From contig JAEXHA010000108.1 of NCBI GenBank assembly GCA_023450335.1, positions 1 through 34,265 of the forward strand: a stretch of 34,265 bases of DNA, read 5' to 3'. This DNA is from Actinomycetes bacterium. GTDB taxonomy: Bacteria > Actinomycetota > Actinomycetes > Actinomycetales > Microbacteriaceae. Under the pieces are notes generated by a model. The model worked only from the letters and a program-made list of their open reading frames with translations. It did not search any database and was not told the origin of the DNA. The stretch's first letter is position 1, and every line of letters begins with the position of its first letter. Of this stretch, positions 1 to 8,892 are shown piece after piece. Both the position numbers and the translations under genes were made by a program.

Positions 1-1
1 G

Positions 2-28
2 GCCCTGCGGCGGGCCCTGGGAGCGTGA
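2..28 (+). CDS. 3' tail of an upstream gene, possibly fliO (partial)
   Basis: An open frame runs in from the window edge (residues ALRRALGA) and stops at a TGA that overlaps the fliP GTG start in a GTGA junction, the coupling style used by all the following flagellar genes. By position it would be fliO, which usually precedes fliP. Only eight codons are visible, so identity is inferred from order alone. Confidence 0.35.
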   Translation, partial: ALRRALGA

Positions 29-825
29 CCACCGCGCGGCGGAGCACCGGCCGGCGCGTGCTGCTGATCGCGCTGGCCGTGTTCGCGGTCGCCGTCCTGC
101 AGTCACTGGGCACCGTGTCGGCGCACGCCGATGTCGTCGAGCCCGCTCCGCCCAGCGGCGTGACCGTCGACATCAACGGCATCGACGGCACGCCTTCGGC
201 CTCGATCCTCACGCTGATCGGCATCACGCTGCTGTCGGTGGCGCCGGCGCTGCTGCTGATGATGTCGTCGTTCACAAAGATCTTCGTCGTGCTCGCGATG
301 ACCCGCAACGCCCTGTCACTGCCGACGATCCCCCCGAACCAGGTGCTGTCGGGTCTCGCGCTGTTCCTGTCGCTGTTCATCATGTGGCCCGTGCTGACCG
401 ACATCAACACGATCGCGGTGCAGCCCTACATCGACGGCACGGTCACGTTCACCGACGCGGTCGCCCTCGGCTCCGACCCGCTGCGTTCATGGATGCTCGC
501 GTACACGCGCGAAGAGGACCTCGCCCTCATGACGCGCTTCGCCGGCTTCGACAACCCCGACACCCCCGCCGACGTGCCGATGCAGACGCTCATCCCCGCG
601 TTCATGATCTCCGAGCTGCGCGCGGCGTTCATCATCGGATTCGTCATCTTCGTGCCGTTCCTGATCATCGACCTGGTCGTGGCCGCCGCGCTCATGTCGA
701 TGGGCATGATGATGCTGCCGCCGGTCATGATCTCGCTGCCGTTCAAGATCCTGCTGTTCATCCTGGTCGACGGGTGGGGCCTGATCCTGCGCACGCTGGT
801 CGAGAGCTACGGGGGCGCGGGATGA
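25..825 (+). CDS. fliP: Flagellar type III export gate protein FliP
   Basis: FliP forms, with FliQ and FliR, the membrane export gate of the flagellar type III secretion apparatus in the basal body. The 266-residue protein has a cleavable-type signal (residues about 12-36, ending near SAHA), then a hydrophobic segment at about 60-83, a second at about 107-125, a central periplasmic-type loop, and two C-terminal membrane segments from about 200 onward. The stretch TKIFVVLAMTRNALSLPTIPPNQ and the late PAFMISELRAAF block are typical of FliP. The start is the GTG at 25, overlapping the stop of the upstream gene. Its TGA overlaps the fliQ ATG (ATGA), indicating translational coupling. Length is normal for the family. 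Confidence 0.96.
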   Translation: MTTARRSTGRRVLLIALAVFAVAVLQSLGTVSAHADVVEPAPPSGVTVDINGIDGTPSASILTLIGITLLSVAPALLLMMSSFTKIFVVLAMTRNALSLPTIPPNQVLSGLALFLSLFIMWPVLTDINTIAVQPYIDGTVTFTDAVALGSDPLRSWMLAYTREEDLALMTRFAGFDNPDTPADVPMQTLIPAFMISELRAAFIIGFVIFVPFLIIDLVVAAALMSMGMMMLPPVMISLPFKILLFILVDGWGLILRTLVESYGGAG

Positions 826-1097
826 CGCCGGAAGCCGTACTCGACATCGCCATGGAGGGCGCTGTCATCGCCGCCAAGCTCGCCGCGCCGCTGTTGATCA
901 CGGCGCTCGTGGTCGGCTTCGGCGTGTCTCTGCTGCAGTCGATCACCCAGGTGCAGGAAGTGACCCTGTCGTTCGTGCCGAAGGCCATCGCCGTGGCGGT
1001 GGCGCTGGTCGTGTGCGGCAACTGGATGATCGCCGAGGCGATCGCCTTCACCCACGCGATGTTCGACCGCATCCCCCAGCTGCTGTCCGGCGGGTGA
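822..1097 (+). CDS. fliQ: Flagellar export gate protein FliQ
   Basis: A 91-residue protein with two membrane segments (about residues 16-38 and 52-73), the normal size and shape of FliQ, a small subunit of the flagellar export gate. The hallmark region LLQSITQVQEVTLSFVPK lies between the two helices. The ATG at 822 overlaps the fliP stop by four bases, which fixes the start; the same frame is open far upstream but that extension lies inside fliP and is a shadow. It ends one base before fliR begins. Confidence 0.95.
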   Translation: MTPEAVLDIAMEGAVIAAKLAAPLLITALVVGFGVSLLQSITQVQEVTLSFVPKAIAVAVALVVCGNWMIAEAIAFTHAMFDRIPQLLSGG

Positions 1098-1098
1098 C

Positions 1099-1860
1099 AT
1101 GTTCCTGCCGATCGACTTCGCCTGGCTCGAGGCCACCGGACTGGCGGCGGTGCGCGTGACCGCGTTCTTGATGATCGCGCCGCCGTTCGCCTACCGCGCC
1201 TTCCCCGCCCGCATCAAGGCGATGCTCGGCGTGGGGCTGGCCCTGGCCGTCAGCGGCCCCGTCGCCGCCGGCTACGAGCCCCTCGACACCGGCGGATTCC
1301 TCGCAGCGCTCGCGGTGCAGGTCGTCGCCGGCGCCCTGCTGGGCACCCTCGTGATGGTGTGCTTCGCCGCCGTGCAGTCCGCCGGCAGTCTCATCGACGT
1401 GTTCGGGGGCTTCCAGCTCGCGCAGGCGTTCGACCCCCAGCTGCAGGTCAACGGCGCCCAGTTCACGCGGCTGTTCCAGATGATCGCGCTCGCGCTGCTG
1501 TTCGCCTCGAGCGGGTATCAGCTCATCCTCGCCGGGCTTGTGCGCAGCTTCAGTGCTCTCCCCGTCGATGGGATGCCGGATCTCAGCCGGCCCGCGGAGA
1601 TGCTCATCGACACGGTGACGCAGATGATGCTCGCGGCCGTCCAGATCGCCGGACCCCTCGTGCTCGTGCTGTTCCTGGCCGACGTGGGGCTGGGCTTGAT
1701 GACCCGTGTGGCCCCGGCGCTGAACGCCTTCGCGATGGGCTTCCCGGTCAAGATCCTCCTCACCTTCCTGCTGGTGGGCACCGTCATGCTGGCGCTGCCG
1801 GGCATCGTCGGCGCCCTGACCGGCGACGCGGTGGCGCTGCTGACGGGGGGTGTGCGGTGA
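1099..1860 (+). CDS. fliR: Flagellar export gate protein FliR
   Basis: FliR is the third integral-membrane subunit of the FliPQR gate. The 253-residue protein is hydrophobic throughout, with about six membrane segments; the segment VFGGFQLAQAFDPQLQ near residues 100-115 and the C-terminal MGFPVKILLTFLLVG near 213-227 are characteristic. The ATG at 1099 starts one base after the fliQ stop. The terminal TGA overlaps the GTG start of flhB (GTGA), so fliR and flhB are probably translationally coupled. Confidence 0.95.
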   Translation: MFLPIDFAWLEATGLAAVRVTAFLMIAPPFAYRAFPARIKAMLGVGLALAVSGPVAAGYEPLDTGGFLAALAVQVVAGALLGTLVMVCFAAVQSAGSLIDVFGGFQLAQAFDPQLQVNGAQFTRLFQMIALALLFASSGYQLILAGLVRSFSALPVDGMPDLSRPAEMLIDTVTQMMLAAVQIAGPLVLVLFLADVGLGLMTRVAPALNAFAMGFPVKILLTFLLVGTVMLALPGIVGALTGDAVALLTGGVR

Positions 1861-2945
1861 GCACCGACTCCGGCGAACGGACCGAGAAGGCCACCGAGCG
1901 GCGCCTGCGCGAAGCCCGCCGCAAGGGCCGTCTCACGCGCAGCCAGGACTTCACCGCGTGGCTGGGCATCGCGGCGGCCGCCGTCGTGCTGCCGACCACG
2001 ATCTCCGCCGGCGCCGACGAGGGCGGCGAGCAGTTCGTCGCCGTCGTCTCGATCATCCGCGACCCCGACCCGCAGCGCGCGGTGGCTGCCCTGCAGTCCG
2101 CCGCCGCATCGGTGCCGCAGATCCTGGGCGCGCTGCTGGCCGCGGTCGCCGTCGTCACCCTCATCGGCGCGATCGCGCAGGGCGGCGTGCACCTGCGCGG
2201 CGTGCCTGCCCGCTTCGAGCAGTTCAACGTGTTCGCCGGCGTGAAACGGCTGTTCGGCGTGCAGTCCCTGTGGGAGGGCGTCAAGGCGCTGCTGAAGACC
2301 GCCGCCGTCGGCGGCGCGCTCTACCTCATCATCGCGGGCCTGGTGCCGGTGCTGACCGCCAGCGGTGCGCACTCGATCGCGGGCCTGCTCGAGATCGCCG
2401 CGTCGGGCACGGCCACGCTGCTGATGACGGCGGTCGCGGTGGGGATCGTGCTGGCCGCGCTCGACGTGCTGGTGGTCATGCGTCGCAACCGCAAGCACAC
2501 CCGCATGACCAAGAAAGAGGCCCGCGACGAGCACAAGCGCACCGAGGGCGACCCGCTCATCCGCGGGCAGCGGCGGGCCCGCCAGCTCGCTCTGAGCCGC
2601 AACCGCATGATCGCGGCCGTCGCCGACGCCGACGTCGTGCTGGTCAACCCCACCCACGTCGCCGTCGCCCTGCGCTACGAGCCCGGCAAATCCGCCCCGC
2701 GGGTCGTCGCCAAGGGCAGCGGCCTCATCGCCGAGCGCATCCGCGACCGGGCCTCGGCCGCCGGCGTTCCGATGGTGCGCGACGTCCCGCTGGCCCGTGC
2801 GCTGCACGGCGCGTGCGAGCTGGGCCAGGAGATCCCCGCCGATCTGTACACGGCCGTGGCCCGGGTGCTCGTGTTCGTCGACGGCCTGCGCCGGCGCGGT
2901 TCGGCCCGCGGCATCCACACCCTCCCCTACCGGAGAAGCCCATGA
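1857..2945 (+). CDS. flhB: Flagellar export switch protein FlhB
   Basis: FlhB controls the change of export substrate from hook to filament proteins through self-cleavage of its cytoplasmic domain. The 362-residue product begins with the usual polar segment (SGERTEKATERRLREARRKG), then four membrane segments between about residues 30 and 210, then a charged cytoplasmic linker rich in Arg and Lys. The autocleavage motif NPTH is at residues 264-267, so processing should be normal. The GTG at 1857 is chosen because it overlaps the fliR stop and gives the conserved N terminus. The TGA overlaps the flhA ATG. Confidence 0.96.
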   Translation: MSTDSGERTEKATERRLREARRKGRLTRSQDFTAWLGIAAAAVVLPTTISAGADEGGEQFVAVVSIIRDPDPQRAVAALQSAAASVPQILGALLAAVAVVTLIGAIAQGGVHLRGVPARFEQFNVFAGVKRLFGVQSLWEGVKALLKTAAVGGALYLIIAGLVPVLTASGAHSIAGLLEIAASGTATLLMTAVAVGIVLAALDVLVVMRRNRKHTRMTKKEARDEHKRTEGDPLIRGQRRARQLALSRNRMIAAVADADVVLVNPTHVAVALRYEPGKSAPRVVAKGSGLIAERIRDRASAAGVPMVRDVPLARALHGACELGQEIPADLYTAVARVLVFVDGLRRRGSARGIHTLPYRRSP

Positions 2946-5008
2946 AGAAGATCCTGCACACATCCGCGATCCCCATCGGCGTGGTCGGCATCATCATGCT
3001 GCTGGTCGTGCCGATCCCCCCGCCGCTGCTCGACATCCTCATCATCGTGAACATCCTGTTCGCGCTGCTGGTGCTGCTGACGACGATGTTCGTGCGCAAG
3101 CCGCTGGACTTCTCGGTCTTCCCGTCGCTGCTGCTGGTGGCGACGCTGTTCCGGCTGGGGCTCAACGTCGCCTCGACCAAGCTCGTGCTCGGCGAGGCGC
3201 ACGCCGGGCAGGTGATCGACGCGTTCGGCGCGATCGCGGTCGGCGGGTCGCTCGTCATTGGCATCGTGGTGTTCCTGATCCTCGTGGTCATCCAGTTCGT
3301 GGTGGTCACCAAGGGCGCCGAGCGGGTGGCGGAGGTGGGCGCGCGGTTCACGCTCGACGCGATGCCCGGCAAGCAGATGGCCATTGACGCCGACCTGAAC
3401 GCCGGCCTCATCACCGACAGCGAGGCGCGCACCCGGCGTGCCGAGGTGGCCGCCGAGGCCGACTTCTACGGCGCGATGGACGGTGCGTCGAAGTTCGTGA
3501 AGGGCGACGCGATCGCGGGTCTGGTGATCATCGTCATCAACCTCGTCGGCGGCATCGCCATCGGCCTGGTCTCGCACGGCATGGACGTCGAGCAGGCCAT
3601 CAGCACCTACGCGATCCTCACGATCGGCGACGGCCTGGTCACCCAGATCCCCGCCCTGCTGATGGCTGTGGCCACCGGCATGATCGTCACCCGCTCCAAC
3701 GCCGAGGCCGAGATGGGGTCGGAATCGGCGACCCAGCTCGTGCAGTCGCGCAATGCGCTGCTGATCGCCGCGGGCGGCGCGGCGGCGATGGCGTTCATCC
3801 CGGGCATGCCCACGCTCGCGTTCCTGGCCGTCGCCGGCGTGCTGCTGCTGGTCGCGCAGCGGGTCAAGGCGAGCAAGGAGCGGGCGCACGACGAGGATGC
3901 TCCCCTGCTCAGCTCGCCGGCGATCGACGCGACCGACGATCTGATCGACCGCATGCGGGTGCACGCACTCGAGATCCTCATCGCCCCCGACATCGTCGAC
4001 CTCGTCACCGGGGGGCCGGACGACCTGCTGGCGCGCGTCAAGTCGCTGCGGCGCAAGATCGCCGTCGACCTGGGGCTCATCGTGCCGCCCGTGCGCACCC
4101 GCGACAGCATCGACCTGCCGGCATCCACCTACGTCATCCGCGTCGCGGGCGTCGAGGCCGGCCGAGGCCTGGCCCCGCGCGGCTCGCTGCTCGCCCTCGG
4201 GCAGGGCCTCGACGCGCTGCCGGGCGCCTCCTCCCCCGAACCGGTGTTCGGCATCGACGGCAAGTGGGTGCCGCTCGAGCTGCGCCACAGCGCCGAACTG
4301 GCCGGCGCCACGGTGATCGACCGCGCCAGCGTCATCATCACGCACCTGTCGAGCGTCATCCAGCTGCATGCGGCGCGGCTGCTCAGCCGCGAGGACGTCC
4401 GCCAGCTCACCGACGGCCTGCGCCAGGTCAGCCCGGCCGCCGTCGAAGAGCTCACCCCGGCGCTGCTGTCGCTGGCCGAGATCCAGCGCGTGCTGCAGGG
4501 CCTGCTGGCCGAGCGGGTGGCCATCAACGACCTCGCCCGCATCTACGAGGCGCTCGCGCTGCGCGCCAAGACCTCCACCGAGCCCGAGGGGCTGATCGAG
4601 GCGGCCCGTGCGGCACTCGGCCCGGCCGTGGCGGCCCGCTTCGCCGAAGACGGGCGCCTGCGCATCATCATGATCAACCCGCTGCTCGAGCAGGCGATGC
4701 TCGAGGCGCTGCGCCCCGGCGACGACGGCCCGCAGATCGCGTTCGACCCGGCGCGGCTCGAAGCGGTGGTCGAGTCGGCCCGCGCCGCGGTCGCCGACAT
4801 CGGCCCCGGCCCCGAGCCCGTGCTGGTGTGTGCGCCCGCGCTGCGCACCGCAGTGCGCCGCCTCATCTCCGCCCAGGCCGACGGACTGCCGGTGCTCTCG
4901 TACAACGAGGCGACCGTGGGCGGGCTGGCCATCGACACGATCGGGGTCGTGCGCGAGGGGTCGGCCGACGCCCCCGCGATCTCGGCGCCCGTCGGCGAAG
5001 TAGGGTGA
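2942..5008 (+). CDS. flhA: Flagellar export apparatus protein FlhA
   Basis: FlhA is the large export component that docks chaperone-substrate complexes and couples export to the proton motive force. The 688-residue product has an N-terminal membrane half (roughly residues 8-310) and a C-terminal cytoplasmic domain. The FHIPEP-family block around residues 138-156 (DAMPGKQMAIDADLNAGLI) is clear. Length is close to that of family members. The ATG at 2942 overlaps the flhB stop; open frame further upstream is only a shadow of flhB. csrA follows after four bases, so it is very probably co-transcribed. Confidence 0.96.
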   Translation: MKKILHTSAIPIGVVGIIMLLVVPIPPPLLDILIIVNILFALLVLLTTMFVRKPLDFSVFPSLLLVATLFRLGLNVASTKLVLGEAHAGQVIDAFGAIAVGGSLVIGIVVFLILVVIQFVVVTKGAERVAEVGARFTLDAMPGKQMAIDADLNAGLITDSEARTRRAEVAAEADFYGAMDGASKFVKGDAIAGLVIIVINLVGGIAIGLVSHGMDVEQAISTYAILTIGDGLVTQIPALLMAVATGMIVTRSNAEAEMGSESATQLVQSRNALLIAAGGAAAMAFIPGMPTLAFLAVAGVLLLVAQRVKASKERAHDEDAPLLSSPAIDATDDLIDRMRVHALEILIAPDIVDLVTGGPDDLLARVKSLRRKIAVDLGLIVPPVRTRDSIDLPASTYVIRVAGVEAGRGLAPRGSLLALGQGLDALPGASSPEPVFGIDGKWVPLELRHSAELAGATVIDRASVIITHLSSVIQLHAARLLSREDVRQLTDGLRQVSPAAVEELTPALLSLAEIQRVLQGLLAERVAINDLARIYEALALRAKTSTEPEGLIEAARAALGPAVAARFAEDGRLRIIMINPLLEQAMLEALRPGDDGPQIAFDPARLEAVVESARAAVADIGPGPEPVLVCAPALRTAVRRLISAQADGLPVLSYNEATVGGLAIDTIGVVREGSADAPAISAPVGEVG

Positions 5009-5012
5009 ACGA

Positions 5013-5267
5013 GTGCTGGTGCTGACAAGGAAGATCGGTGAGCGGGTGCTCATCGGCGACGACATCGAGGTGACCGTCCTGGACGTCAAGGGCGACACAG
5101 TGCGCATCGGCATCCAGGCGCCGCAGGCCACGCGCATCCAGCGCGCCGAGATCGTCGCCGCCGTCGCGACCGAGAACGCCTCGGCCGCGCAGGCCTCTTC
5201 CGACGAGGAATCCGCCCTCGTGCGCGCTCTGGCCGGGCGCCGGACGGCACCCGCCGACGAGGCCTGA
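5013..5267 (+). CDS. csrA: Carbon storage regulator CsrA (translational regulator)
   Basis: CsrA is a small dimeric RNA-binding protein that blocks translation of target mRNAs at GGA motifs; in flagellated Gram-positive bacteria it typically represses flagellin and is antagonised by FliW (known from Bacillus). The first 50 residues are textbook: MLVLTRKIGE, IGDDIEVTVLD, RIGI, and IQRAEI with the key RNA-contact residues L4 and R44. The protein is 84 residues, longer than the usual 60-75, with an Ala/Glu-rich C-terminal tail. It starts with GTG four bases after flhA. No fliW is in the window. Confidence 0.95.
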   Translation: MLVLTRKIGERVLIGDDIEVTVLDVKGDTVRIGIQAPQATRIQRAEIVAAVATENASAAQASSDEESALVRALAGRRTAPADEA

Positions 5268-5273
5268 CGGCCG

Positions 5274-5287
5274 ACCGCCCGTGCGGT
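5274..5287. terminator. Small hairpin between convergent csrA and E2 genes
   Basis: The 20-base gap between two convergent stops contains ACCGC-CCGT-GCGGT, a 5-bp stem with a 4-base loop. There is no U-tract on either side. Its position suggests a modest bidirectional transcription barrier, but the stem is short and could be chance in this GC-rich sequence. Confidence 0.3.
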
Positions 5288-6625
5288 TCAATCCAGCAGC
5301 AGCGCCGGCTCTTCGAGGATCGCGGCGACGTCGGCGATGAACCGGCTCATGCCGTCGCCGTCGATGACGCGGTGGTCGAACGACCCCGACACCGTGGTGA
5401 CATAGCGCGGACGCACCTCGCCGTCGACGACCCACGGCTTCTGGCGGATCGTGCCCATCGCCACGATGCCCGACTCACCCGGGTTGATGATGGGCGTTCC
5501 GGCATCCATTCCGAACACGCCGATGTTGGTGATCGTGATGGTCCCGCCCTGCTGATCGGCCGGGGTCGCCTTGCCCTCGCGCGCGGTCAGAGTCAGCTTC
5601 TCGAGCGCACGGGCGAGTCCCTGCATGTTGAGGTTCTGCGCATCCTTGATGTTGGGGACGAGCAGGCCCCGGGGCGTGGCCGCGGCGATGCCGAGGTTGA
5701 CGTAGTTGCGCACCCGGATCTCGGCTGAGCCGTCGTCCTTCTCGATCCACGCCGCATTGACCATGGGCGTGCGCCGGACGGCCCAGATGACCGCGCGCGC
5801 GACGATCAGCAGCGGCGAGACGCGGATGTCGGCGAAGTCGGGCGAGGCCTTGAGCCGCTTGACGAGCTCCATCGTGCGGGTCGCGTCGACGTCGGTCCAC
5901 ACCGAGACGTGCGGGGCCGAGTAGGCCGAGCGCACCATCGCCGACGACGTCGCCTTGCGCACGCCCTTGACGGGGATCGCCTCCTCGCGGCTCCCGTCGA
6001 AGGCAGGGGTGGATGCCGGGGCGTCGGCCGCCACCGAGATCGTGCGCTCGCGCTCGGTCGGCACGTCGGGGGTGGCGATGTTGCGGAAGACCGAGGCCTG
6101 CGACGCGTGGGCCACGACGTCCTCGCGTGTGACCTCGCCGGCCGGCCCGCTCGGGGTGACCTGGGTGAGGTCGACGTCGAGGTCTCGCGCGAGCTTGCGC
6201 ACGGGCGGCTTGGCCACCACGCCCACCGACGCGCGCACCGCCTCGGTGCGGGCGGCCGGCTTCTTACGACGCGATGTCACGGCACCACCGGTGCCGTAGC
6301 CCACGAGCACCGAGCCGGTGGCGTCCGCCTCAGCGGGCTTCTCGCCGTGCTCGGACTGCCCCGCCGTCGTGTCGGAGGCTGTTCCGGCGGCCATGATCGT
6401 GATGATCGGCGCGCCCACCTCGACGGTGGTGCCCTCGACCACCAGCAGGTCGCCGACCGTTCCGTCGAACGGCGACGGCAGCTCGACCAGCGACTTGGCC
6501 GTCTCGATCTCGACCAGCACGTCGTCGACGGCCACCGTGTCGCCCGGCGCGACGCGCCACTGCACGATCTCAGCCTCGGTGAGTCCTTCACCGACGTCGG
6601 GGAGAACGAAGGTCTGCGTGCTCAT
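5288..6625 (-). CDS. bkdC: Branched-chain 2-oxoacid dehydrogenase E2 (lipoyl acyltransferase)
   Basis: E2 transfers the acyl group from E1 to CoA through a swinging lipoyl arm. The 445-residue protein has one lipoyl domain (about 1-76, lipoyl lysine K44 in EIETAKS), an Ala/Pro-type linker, a peripheral-subunit-binding domain (about 137-177, PPVRKLARDLDVDL) and a catalytic acyltransferase domain ending in SFDHRVIDGDG with catalytic His at 418. A strong ribosome site, AAGGAG, lies five bases before the ATG. It is the last gene of the E1alpha-E1beta-E2 operon, 36 bases after E1beta. The branched-chain assignment rests on E1 being an alpha/beta heterodimer and on family resemblance; a pyruvate or other 2-oxoacid substrate is possible. 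The symbol follows the Mycobacterium naming. Confidence 0.9.
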   Translation of the reverse strand: MSTQTFVLPDVGEGLTEAEIVQWRVAPGDTVAVDDVLVEIETAKSLVELPSPFDGTVGDLLVVEGTTVEVGAPIITIMAAGTASDTTAGQSEHGEKPAEADATGSVLVGYGTGGAVTSRRKKPAARTEAVRASVGVVAKPPVRKLARDLDVDLTQVTPSGPAGEVTREDVVAHASQASVFRNIATPDVPTERERTISVAADAPASTPAFDGSREEAIPVKGVRKATSSAMVRSAYSAPHVSVWTDVDATRTMELVKRLKASPDFADIRVSPLLIVARAVIWAVRRTPMVNAAWIEKDDGSAEIRVRNYVNLGIAAATPRGLLVPNIKDAQNLNMQGLARALEKLTLTAREGKATPADQQGGTITITNIGVFGMDAGTPIINPGESGIVAMGTIRQKPWVVDGEVRPRYVTTVSGSFDHRVIDGDGMSRFIADVAAILEEPALLLD

Positions 6626-6661
6626 GTGTGCTCCTTAGCGCGCGGCGGGCCGCGAAAGATG

Positions 6662-7642
6662 TCAGTAGGCGAGGGCGCGGTCGACGGCCTCGAGGATGCG
6701 GTCGGCGTCGGGCAGGTATTGTCCCTCGAGCTTGGCGGGCGGGAAGGGCACATCGAAGCCCGACACCCGCAGCACCGGGGATTCGAGCGCGAAGAACGCC
6801 TTCTCCATGACGGTGGCCGCGATCTCCGATCCCACCGACGCGAAGCCGGGCGCCTCCTGCGCGTAGACCATGCGGCCGGTGCGGCGCACCGAGTCGAGGA
6901 TCGGTCCGTAGTCGACCGGTGACAGCGACCGCACGTCGATCACCTCGCACGAGGTGCCCTCGGCCTCGGCGAGCGCGGCGGCCTGCAGGAGGGTGGTGAC
7001 CATCGCGCCGTGGCCGACGAGCGTGACGTCGGTGCCCTGCCGGACCCGGCGCGACGCGTGCAGCCCCAGCGCCCGCTCGGCGAGCTCGACCTCGCCCTTG
7101 AGCCAGTACTTCGCCTTCGGCTCGAGGAAGATCACCGGGTCGGGCGAGGCGATCGCGTCCTGGATCATCCAGTACGCGTCGTTGGGCGAGGCGGGCGACA
7201 CGACACGCAGGCCCGGGGTGTGCGCGAAGTAGGCCTCGGGGCTCTCCTGGTGGTGCTCGACGGCGCCGATGTGCCCGCCGTAGGGGATGCGGATGACGAC
7301 CGGCATCTGCAGTGCGCCCTCGTGCCGGTTGGTGATCTTGGCCAGCTGCGTGGTGATCTGGTCGAACGCGGGGAACACGAACCCATCGAACTGGATCTCG
7401 ACGACCGGGCGGAACCCGGCCATCGCCAGGCCGATCGCAGTCCCCACCAGGCCCGACTCGGCCAGCGGCGAGTCGATCACGCGCTGCTCGCCGAACCGGG
7501 CCTGCAGCCCCTCGGTGACGCGGAACACGCCACCGAGCCGGCCGATGTCCTCACCCATCAGCACGACGTGGTCGTCGGCGGCCAGGGCGGCGGCAAGACC
7601 GGCGTTCAGAGCCTTCGCGAACGGCAGTGTCTCGGTGCTCAT
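6662..7642 (-). CDS. bkdB: Branched-chain 2-oxoacid dehydrogenase E1 beta subunit
   Basis: The beta subunit of the thiamine-diphosphate E1 decarboxylase. The 326-residue protein carries the transketolase-type pyrimidine-binding half (VVLMGEDIGRLGGVFRVTEG, then VIDSPLAESGLVGTAIGLAM, about 30-80), the IPYGGHIGAVEHHQES loop and the transketolase C-terminal domain (about 200-320). The ATG at 7642 overlaps the E1alpha stop (ATGA) and follows a purine-rich GGAGGG, so the two subunits are coupled for equal synthesis. Open frame upstream of this ATG is inside E1alpha and is ignored. Confidence 0.93.
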   Translation of the reverse strand: MSTETLPFAKALNAGLAAALAADDHVVLMGEDIGRLGGVFRVTEGLQARFGEQRVIDSPLAESGLVGTAIGLAMAGFRPVVEIQFDGFVFPAFDQITTQLAKITNRHEGALQMPVVIRIPYGGHIGAVEHHQESPEAYFAHTPGLRVVSPASPNDAYWMIQDAIASPDPVIFLEPKAKYWLKGEVELAERALGLHASRRVRQGTDVTLVGHGAMVTTLLQAAALAEAEGTSCEVIDVRSLSPVDYGPILDSVRRTGRMVYAQEAPGFASVGSEIAATVMEKAFFALESPVLRVSGFDVPFPPAKLEGQYLPDADRILEAVDRALAY

Positions 7643-8769
7643 GCTCCGCCCTCCTCGAACGTCGCCTCGTAGTCGGCCAGCCAGCGGCGCTGCTCGTCGA
7701 CGAGCGGATGCTGATCGCTGTACACGTGATCGAACATCGTGCCGACGGGGATGTCGCCCAGGGCGTTGGTGCGCACGCGCACGTCGTCCGCGTAGTCGCG
7801 CGCCGCGGCATCCACCTCGTCGAAGAAGGCCTCGGCGGCACCGCGCGACTGCAGGTAGGCACGCATGCGGGCGATCGGGTCGCGCAGCGCCCACGACGAC
7901 TCCTCGTCCGTGGTGCGGTACTTCGTGGGGTCGTCGCTGGTGGTGTGGGCGCCCATGCGGTAGGTCATCGCCTCGATCGCACGCGGGCCGCCGCCTGCGC
8001 GCGCCTCGTCCAGCGCGATCTTCGAGACGGCGTAGCTGGCCAGCACGTCGTTGCCGTCGACCCGCAGCGACGGCATGCCGTAACCGGCGGCGCGCTGATA
8101 GAGCGGACTGCGCGACTGGGTCGCGACGGGCACCGAGATGGCCCACTGGTTGTTCTGCAGGAAGAACACCTGCGGTGTCCGGTAGCTGGCGGCGAACACC
8201 ATCGCCTCGTGCACGTCGCCCTGGCTCGAGGCGCCGTCGCCGTAGTAGACGATGACGGCCTCATCCTTCTCGGGGTCGCCGGTGCCGCACCGGCCGTCGA
8301 AGACGAGTCCCATGCCGAACCCGGCGGCGTGCAGGGTGTGCGAGCCGAGCACCAGCGTGTAGAGGTGGGTGTTGCCGTTGCGCGGGTCGGTCGGGTCCCA
8401 GCCACCGTGGGTGAGACCCCGCATGAGCCGGATGATGTCGATCGGGTCGACCCCGCGCGTCGTGCAGACGACATGTTCGCGGTACGACGGGAAGATGTGG
8501 TCCTGCGTGCGCGCCGCACGCACCGAACCCACCTGAGCGGCTTCCTGCCCGAACGACGGCGGCCACAGCGCGAGCTGGCCCTGACGCTGCAGGTTCGTGG
8601 CCTGCCGGTCGAAGGCCCGCACCACCACCATGTCGCGGTAGAAGGTCTCGAGGTCAGCGTCGCTGAGGGCCGCGATCAGCGGCAGGTACGGTTCGGCTTC
8701 GGCGGTCGGAGCGAACGCGCCCTCCGCCGTCAGGACGCGCACGATGCCGGATTCGTCGGGCGGAGTCAT
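7639..8769 (-). CDS. bkdA: Branched-chain 2-oxoacid dehydrogenase E1 alpha subunit
   Basis: The alpha subunit binds thiamine diphosphate and, with E1beta, decarboxylates 2-oxoacids. The 376-residue protein shows the TPP/Mg motif YYGDGASSQGDVHEA through NNQWAIS in its central part, and the phosphorylation-loop-like RMGAHTTSDDPTKYR further on, both typical of E1alpha of BCKDH type. It heads the operon. No Shine-Dalgarno sequence precedes the ATG; a TAGCTT hexamer lies six bases upstream, suggesting a leaderless transcript. The 155-base gap to the divergent gene at 8925 holds the promoters of both. Confidence 0.92.
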   Translation of the reverse strand: MTPPDESGIVRVLTAEGAFAPTAEAEPYLPLIAALSDADLETFYRDMVVVRAFDRQATNLQRQGQLALWPPSFGQEAAQVGSVRAARTQDHIFPSYREHVVCTTRGVDPIDIIRLMRGLTHGGWDPTDPRNGNTHLYTLVLGSHTLHAAGFGMGLVFDGRCGTGDPEKDEAVIVYYGDGASSQGDVHEAMVFAASYRTPQVFFLQNNQWAISVPVATQSRSPLYQRAAGYGMPSLRVDGNDVLASYAVSKIALDEARAGGGPRAIEAMTYRMGAHTTSDDPTKYRTTDEESSWALRDPIARMRAYLQSRGAAEAFFDEVDAAARDYADDVRVRTNALGDIPVGTMFDHVYSDQHPLVDEQRRWLADYEATFEEGGA

Positions 8770-8775
8770 GGATTC

Positions 8776-8781
8776 AAGCTA
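8776..8781 (-). promoter_or_regulatory. Candidate -10 element of a leaderless E1alpha promoter
   Basis: Reading the minus strand, TAGCTT (TANNNT) is followed by six bases and then the E1alpha ATG. This spacing puts the transcription start on or next to the start codon, which agrees with the lack of a ribosome site. No clear -35 hexamer was found. Confidence 0.45.
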
Positions 8782-8892
8782 TCGCGAGGTCCATGCGTGG
8801 GTCTGCATGGGTCCGACAACGGATGCCGACTATCGCTGGCTACGGGCGACAGCTCGGCCGTCGGTGTTCTCCCCTTCGGCGACACATGATCG

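Noticed and set aside
2927..5137. Long open frame of 736 codons on the minus strand opposite flhA
   Set aside because: It mirrors flhA in a GC-rich sequence, has low-complexity Arg/His/Asp/Gly-rich translation and no recognisable domain. It is a shadow of the real gene.
6626..6661. GC-rich inverted bases between E1beta and E2 as an attenuator
   Set aside because: The possible stem is five base pairs in a very GC-rich 36-base gap, with a good ribosome site just after it. This is not more than expected by chance.
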